DNA of 6,355 bases from Betaproteobacteria bacterium. GTDB taxonomy: Bacteria; Pseudomonadota; Gammaproteobacteria; Burkholderiales; SG8-39. The stretch spans positions 1-6,355 of the forward strand of contig JAOUGZ010000164.1 of assembly GCA_029865405.1 (NCBI GenBank), read 5' to 3'. Positions 1 to 6,355 of this stretch are shown piece by piece. Below the pieces are notes generated by a model that was not told the DNA's origin, made no database searches, and saw nothing but the letters and a program-made list of their open reading frames with translations. The translations under genes were made by a program, and so were the position numbers. Position 1 is the stretch's first letter; each line of letters begins with the position of its first letter.

Positions 1-1
1 C

Positions 2-2339
2 GGGGCGCGCGCCGGCTATGAATCCGTGCTGGCGCGCGAGCCGCGCAACTTCGACGCGCTGCACCTTCTTGGCATTCTCGCGTTGCAGACGGCTCGACCG
101 GAGGATGCCGCAGCGCATATCTCGCAGGCGCTGCAGGTCGACCCCGCCAGCGCCGCCGCGCACAACAACCTGGGCGAGGCCTGGCGCCGAGTCGGTCGGC
201 TGGAGGAGGCCCTGGCGTGCTTCCGGGAAGCAGCCGCGAGAGCCCCGGCTTACACCGATGCGCATTTCAACCTCGCCTCCCTGCTGCGGCGCCTTGGGCG
301 CGGCGAGGAAGCCGTGTCCTCCTATCGAACCGCCTTGTCCATCGATCCGGCGTTCGCTGAAGCGCACCTGCGCCTGGGCGAGACACTGGCCACGCTCGGC
401 CGCCCGGCGCAGGCCATCGAGGCGCTGCAGGCGGCGCTCGCGGCGGACAAGGACATGGCGGAGGCCCATAGCAGTCTCGGCGCCGTCCTCAGCGGCACCG
501 GCAGGCTCGACGAGGCGCTCGCCGCCTGCCAGCGCGCGGTCGCGCTCAAGCCCGGGCTCGCGATCGCGCATTACAACGTGGGCAATGTGCTGCGCGAAAA
601 GGGCTTCTTCGACGAGGCGATCGCGGCCTACCGTGCCGCCATCGAGCGCGGCGCGCAATTCGCGGAGGCGTACAACAACCTGGGCAACGCCCTTGCGCAT
701 CAGGGCAAGAGCGACGAGGCGATGCAGTGTTTCGAGCGGGCGGTCGCGCTATGGCCCGAATTCGCGGACGCGCGCCTCAATGCCGCAGCGCTGATGCGCG
801 AGCGCGGGCGGCTCGGCGACGCCGTTGCCGCGTATCGCGCGCTGCTCGAGGGGCGCCCGGACCTGGCGGAGGCGCATTTCGGCCTCGGCAACGCGTTGAA
901 GGCGATGGGCGACACGTCCGCGGCGGTTGCCTGCTATCGCAGGGCGCTGGACATCGATCCCGGGTACGCCGAGGCGCGCTGGGCCCAGGCGATGTCGCGG
1001 CTGCCGATGGTGGCCGCCGACGAGGCCGATGCGACGCGCGGTCGCGCCGATTTCGAGGCGGAACTCGAGGCGCTCGGGCCCTGGTGCCGCGAACTCGGCG
1101 CCGAGAAGACGGCGCGGGCCGTGGGCACGCAGCAGCCGTTCTATCTGGCCTACCAGGAGGCCGACCATCGCGAGGTCATGGCGCGCTACGGGGCGCTGTG
1201 CGCCGAGCTGATGGGCACGTGGCAAGCGGCTACGCGGCTGCCGATGCCCGCGCCGGTCACCCGCGCCGAGATCCGGGTCGGCATCGTCTCCGCGCACATC
1301 CATGATCATTCGGTCTGGAACGCGATCGTCAAGGGCTGGCTGAAGCATCTGGACCGTGCGCGTTTCGACGTGCGCCTGTTCCACCTCGGGAACACAAACG
1401 ACGTGGAAACCGCGCAGGCGAAGACCCAAGCCACGCATTACGTGTACGGCAAGAGCGACATCGTCGAATGGACGCAGCTGATACTCGGCCACCAGATGGA
1501 TGTGCTGATCTACCCGGAGATCGGCATGGACCCGATCACGGCGAAGCTGGCGAGCCTGCGCCTCGCGCCGGTGCAGGCCGTGGCATGGGGACACCCGCAC
1601 ACCTCGGGACTGCCGACGATGGACTATTTCCTGTCCGCCGATGCGCTCGAGCCGCCCCAGGCGCAGGCGCATTACACGGAGCGGCTGGTGCGCCTGCCCG
1701 GACTGGGCGTGTGCATCGAGCCGCAGAAGGCGGCGCCGCGCGACGTGGATTTCGCGGCGCTCGGCCTGCGCGCGGATGTACCGCTGCTGGTGTGCGCCGG
1801 CACGCCGTTCAAGTACGCCCCGCGGCACGACGCCGTGCTGGCGGAGATTGCGCGCCGCCTGGGCGATTGCCAGCTCGTGTTCTTCGCGCCCAATGTGCCG
1901 CAGCTGATGCTGCGCCTGCGCGATCGTCTGGCGCGCAGGTTCGCCGACGCGGGGGTCGATTTTTCGGCGACCGTGGCCATCGTGCCCTGGCAGGACCGTG
2001 CGTCGTTCCACGGTCTCCTGTCGCAGGCTGACGTGTACCTGGATACGCTGGGGTTCTCCGGCTTCAACTCTGCCCTGCAGGCGATCGAGTGCGGGCTGCC
2101 GGTCGCCGCCTGGGAGGGGCGATTCCTGCGCGGGCGCCTGGCGAGCGGCATCCTGCGCCGCATGGGCCTCGACGAGCTGGTGGCGGGCGCCGAGGCCGAC
2201 TACGTGCGGATCGCGGTGCGGCTGGCACAGGACGCCGCCTATTGGGGCGAGGTGCGCGAGCGCATGGTCGCCGGCCGCGCCGGCTTGTACGGCGACGAGG
2301 CGCCGGTGCGCGCGCTCGAGCGTTTCCTCGAGGGCGCGG

Positions 2340-2350
<11 letters not shown>
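2..2350 (+). CDS. TPR-repeat protein with SPINDLY/O-GlcNAc-transferase-like C-terminal domain (5' end missing)
   Basis: The reading frame is open from base 2, and an in-frame GTG at 26 falls inside a TPR helix, so the true start lies upstream. Numbering here counts that GTG codon as residue 1 (774 residues to the TAG). Residues 6-311 are nine TPR units. A linker to about 415 carries QPFYLAYQ, which I associate with this subfamily. The catalytic region begins at IRVGIVSAHIHDHSVW (416); His428 aligns by eye with the active-site His498 of human OGT. WGHPHTSGLPTMDYF starts at 521. Lys596 in FKYAPRHD sits where the UDP-contacting lysine (Lys842 in human OGT) is expected. GFSGFNSALQAIECGLPV (676-693) matches the donor-binding segment, followed by EGRFLRGRLASGILRRMGL. 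Family knowledge predicts a GT41-type transferase moving a sugar from a nucleotide sugar to protein Ser/Thr or Asn; substrate and sugar cannot be told from sequence. No signal peptide can be judged. The 3' end overlaps the convergent gene by 11 bp. Confidence 0.9.
41..958 (+). repeat. Array of nine tetratricopeptide repeats with exact 34-residue (102-bp) period
   Basis: In the translated gene the unit-opening position (usually Pro) falls at residues 6, 40, 74, 108, 142, 176, 210, 244, 278 and 312. The spacing is exactly 34 residues with no insertion or deletion. Units carry the TPR pattern A-x-x-N-L-G near position 9 to 11 and a second helix with E-A-x-x-x-Y/F-x-x-A-L. A tenth unit begins at 312 but breaks off after one helix (PGYAEARWAQAM). 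The units are diverged in protein and DNA, so this is an old protein repeat and not a recent tandem duplication. Such arrays form a superhelix that recruits protein substrates or partners. More units may lie upstream of the window. Confidence 0.93.
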
Positions 2351-5156
<2,806 letters not shown>

Positions 5157-5162
5157 AGCCGG

Positions 5163-5178
5163 CCGAGTGTACACTCGG
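5163..5178. promoter_or_regulatory. 16-bp perfect palindrome in the divergent intergenic gap (probable operator)
   Basis: CCGAGTGTACACTCGG is a perfect inverted repeat with no central spacer, centred between bases 5170 and 5171. It occupies most of the 27-bp gap (5157-5183) between the divergent ATG codons at 5156 and 5184. A homodimeric repressor or activator bound here would sit on both promoters or both translation starts. The core AGTGTACACT resembles the short symmetric sites used by many dimeric helix-turn-helix regulators, but I cannot name the family. No regulator with a DNA-binding domain is encoded in the window. The same bases could also form an RNA hairpin if either transcript starts upstream of it. 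Confidence 0.6.
5166..5175. promoter_or_regulatory. Possible overlapping -10 elements on both strands
   Basis: Because of the palindrome, the hexamer TACACT reads on the plus strand at 5170-5175 and on the minus strand from 5171 down to 5166. It matches four of six bases of the TATAAT consensus. With usual spacing, transcription would start near 5182 (plus) and 5159 (minus), two or three bases before the respective ATG, giving nearly leaderless mRNAs. This would fit the absence of a good ribosome binding site in the gap. No convincing -35 hexamer is found at 16-18 bp on either strand, so this is tentative. Confidence 0.3.
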
Positions 5179-5183
5179 AAACG

Positions 5184-6251
5184 ATGTCGACCGGCGATGC
5201 GCCGCGGCCGTTTCTCGAGCGCCTGGATGATGCGGCGCGCAATGCGCTGCTCTCGGTCGCGCGGCCGGTGTCGTTTGCTCGGGGGGCGCGGCTGGTGCGC
5301 GCCGGCGAGGCTTCACGTGGCGCGTACGTGTTGCGCGAGGGCGAGGCGGAGGCGAGCGTGGTGCTGCCCGGCGGCGAGCGCTTGAGCGTCGCCCGGCTCG
5401 GACCGGGCAGTCTGTTCGGCGAGATGGCGCTGTTCGAGCGCGGCACGGCGACGGCGACCGTGACGGCGAGCGCCAACGTCGACGGCTGGTACCTCGATCG
5501 CGACGAGTTCCGCGCGCTGGCGGCGCAGCGCTCGCCCGAGGCGCAGCGCGTGCGCCATGCGCTCACGCTGGTGCTCGCGCACAAGCTGCGCGCGATGAAC
5601 GCCAAGGTGCTGGAAGTGGCGGCGCCCGAAGATCGGCCGGCGGCCACTGCCGCCATTGCGGATCCGCTGGACGGCATAAGGCGATCGAAGAAGAGCGCCT
5701 TCGACTTCAAGCCGTTCCTGGCGCTCCTGCCCGTGTTCGAGGGTTTTGATGACGCCGAGATCGCCGAAGTCCTCGAGGCGGCGCGGCTGCTCGAACTGCC
5801 GCGCGGGCACGGTGTGTTCAGCGCCGGCCAGCCCTCCGCGGCCGCATTTGTGGTGCTGCGCGGCGCGGTGGAGATCCTGGCGAGCCATGCGCAGCGCACG
5901 CGGCGCATGGCGCTGCTCGGCCCAGGGCAGCTGTTCGGCTTCATGAGCCTGCTGGAGGGCACCGCGCATGGATCCACGGCGACGGTGCGCGAAGCCGCGC
6001 TGCTGGCGGAAATGCCGCGCGCCGCGTTTGATGCGCTCTACGCCGGCGGCAGCGCCGCGTCGACAGCGCTGCACCATGCCATCCAGAGGAGTCTGCTCGC
6101 CTCGCTGGCGCAGACCAATCGCCACCTCACGCGCCTCATCAGCCTGGCGCGGTTGCGCGGTGCGCGCCGCGAGGGCGACAAGCTTGAAAGCGCGCTCGGC
6201 GGGCAGATCGTCGCCGCGCCGGCGACGACTAGCTCAGCTCCCGCAGCGTGA
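5184..6251 (+). CDS. Double cyclic-nucleotide-binding-fold protein without HTH
   Basis: The 355-residue protein starts at ATG 5184, the first start codon in this frame that precedes domain one; a weak GGAA lies at 5177-5180, and the same frame upstream is only antisense to the ligase gene. Domain one (about residues 10-140) has the Crp-type beta-roll, with RGAYVLREGEAEA and the phosphate-cassette segment PGSLFGEMALFERGTATATV (74-93). Domain two (about 178-315) repeats the fold with AAFVVLRGAVEI (220-231) and PGQLFGFMSLLEGTAHGSTATV (247-268). Domain one keeps the Gly-Glu but lacks the Arg that contacts the cyclic phosphate in Crp; domain two has Phe in place of Glu and also lacks the Arg. After domain two comes a helix and a short Ala/Pro/Ser/Thr tail, with no helix-turn-helix and no catalytic output domain. 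There is no signal peptide. Role unknown; a ligand or protein-interaction sensor is the best guess. It is transcribed divergently from the acyl ligase fusion gene. Confidence 0.85.
   Translation: MSTGDAPRPFLERLDDAARNALLSVARPVSFARGARLVRAGEASRGAYVLREGEAEASVVLPGGERLSVARLGPGSLFGEMALFERGTATATVTASANVDGWYLDRDEFRALAAQRSPEAQRVRHALTLVLAHKLRAMNAKVLEVAAPEDRPAATAAIADPLDGIRRSKKSAFDFKPFLALLPVFEGFDDAEIAEVLEAARLLELPRGHGVFSAGQPSAAAFVVLRGAVEILASHAQRTRRMALLGPGQLFGFMSLLEGTAHGSTATVREAALLAEMPRAAFDALYAGGSAASTALHHAIQRSLLASLAQTNRHLTRLISLARLRGARREGDKLESALGGQIVAAPATTSSAPAA
6208..6228. terminator. Strong hairpin at the second convergent junction (terminator candidate for the minus-strand gene)
   Basis: TCGTCGCCG (6208-6216) and CGGCGACGA (6220-6228) make a perfect 9-bp stem with a 3-base loop. 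On the minus strand it begins immediately after the TAG stop of the amidotransferase gene (6229-6231). On the plus strand it lies inside the last codons of the cNMP-fold gene. No T-run follows on either strand, so it is not a classical intrinsic terminator; it could be a T-less terminator or a 3'-end stabiliser. Confidence 0.4.
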
Positions 6252-6355
6252 TGACCGGCTGGCCGTTGCGGCGCAGCCCGGCGTGCAGCAGGGCGTACTC
6301 CGGCACTTCGACCCAGGCCGACACGTCGCGGGTCAGCGGCTCCGAGGCGATGAGC
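6229..6355 (-). CDS. Probable class II glutamine amidotransferase, C-terminal 41 codons only
   Basis: On the minus strand the frame is open from the window edge to a TAG at 6231-6229. The visible peptide starts LIASEPLTRDVSAWVEVPEY and continues ALLHAGLRRNGQPVITLRELS. The I-A-S-E-P-L-T segment followed by W-x-x-V-P matches, from memory, the C-terminal end of YafJ/GATase_4-type class II glutamine amidotransferases, where this strand closes the Ntn-hydrolase fold. The catalytic N-terminal cysteine would be outside the window, so activity cannot be judged. The gene overlaps the end of the convergent cNMP-fold gene by 23 bp, and a 9-bp hairpin follows its stop directly. That it is a coding end is fairly sure; the family name is less so. 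Confidence 0.6.
   Translation of the reverse strand, partial: LIASEPLTRDVSAWVEVPEYALLHAGLRRNGQPVITLRELS

Noticed and set aside
18..794. Plus-strand frame starting at ATG 18 as an alternative gene start
   Set aside because: It overlaps the TPR array in another frame, and its product is a low-complexity Arg/Ser/Pro sequence. The TPR frame explains the DNA fully.
41..958. 102-bp periodicity as a recent DNA tandem duplication
   Set aside because: The units share the protein pattern but differ widely at the DNA level, so this is conserved protein architecture and not fresh amplification.
5172..5174. GTG as the start codon of the acyl ligase fusion
   Set aside because: It adds only six residues (MYTRPA) with no better ribosome binding site and puts the start inside the palindrome. 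ATG at 5156 gives a normal ACP N-terminus.
5185..5190. TCGACA on the minus strand as a -35 box for the acyl ligase fusion gene
   Set aside because: It matches five of six bases of TTGACA, but lies only 13 bp from the candidate -10 hexamer, too close for a normal sigma-70 promoter.

Overview
The window looks like chromosomal DNA of a high-GC Gram-negative bacterium. Coding sequence is very GC-rich with strong G/C preference at third codon positions. Protein style and gene content (a TPR/SPINDLY-type glycosyltransferase, an acyl carrier protein (ACP)-acyl-AMP ligase-PlsC fusion, a YafJ-like amidotransferase) fit a proteobacterium, perhaps a betaproteobacterium. That placement is an inference; there is no rRNA or other marker to fix it. 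I see no mobile element, CRISPR array, tRNA or rRNA.

Layout: (1) 2-2350, plus strand: the 3' part of a gene for a tetratricopeptide-repeat protein with a C-terminal O-GlcNAc-transferase-like catalytic region; it enters the window already in frame. (2) 2340-5156, minus strand: a 938-residue fusion of an acyl carrier protein, a fatty acyl-AMP ligase-like adenylation domain, and a PlsC-type glycerolipid acyltransferase. (3) 5184-6251, plus strand: a 355-residue protein with two cyclic-nucleotide-binding-type folds and no DNA-binding domain. (4) 6229-6355, minus strand: the last 41 codons of what is probably a class II glutamine amidotransferase.

The genes are packed with essentially no spacer. 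Both convergent pairs overlap tail to tail (11 bp and 23 bp). The only non-coding stretch is the 27 bp between the divergent start codons of the acyl ligase fusion and the double cNMP-fold gene. A perfect 16-bp palindrome fills most of that gap and is the most interesting regulatory signal here. It suggests the two genes are controlled together.

How the genes may work together: the fusion carries the parts needed to activate a free fatty acid, hold it on its own carrier domain, and pass it to a lysolipid-type acceptor. That is the logic of the enterobacterial Aas protein, with the domains in the opposite order and a carrier added. The divergent cNMP-fold protein may be a sensor or adaptor for the same process, but its ligand-binding signatures are degraded, so its signal is unknown. 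The glycosyltransferase and the amidotransferase are neighbours by packing only; nothing in the sequence ties them to lipid metabolism.
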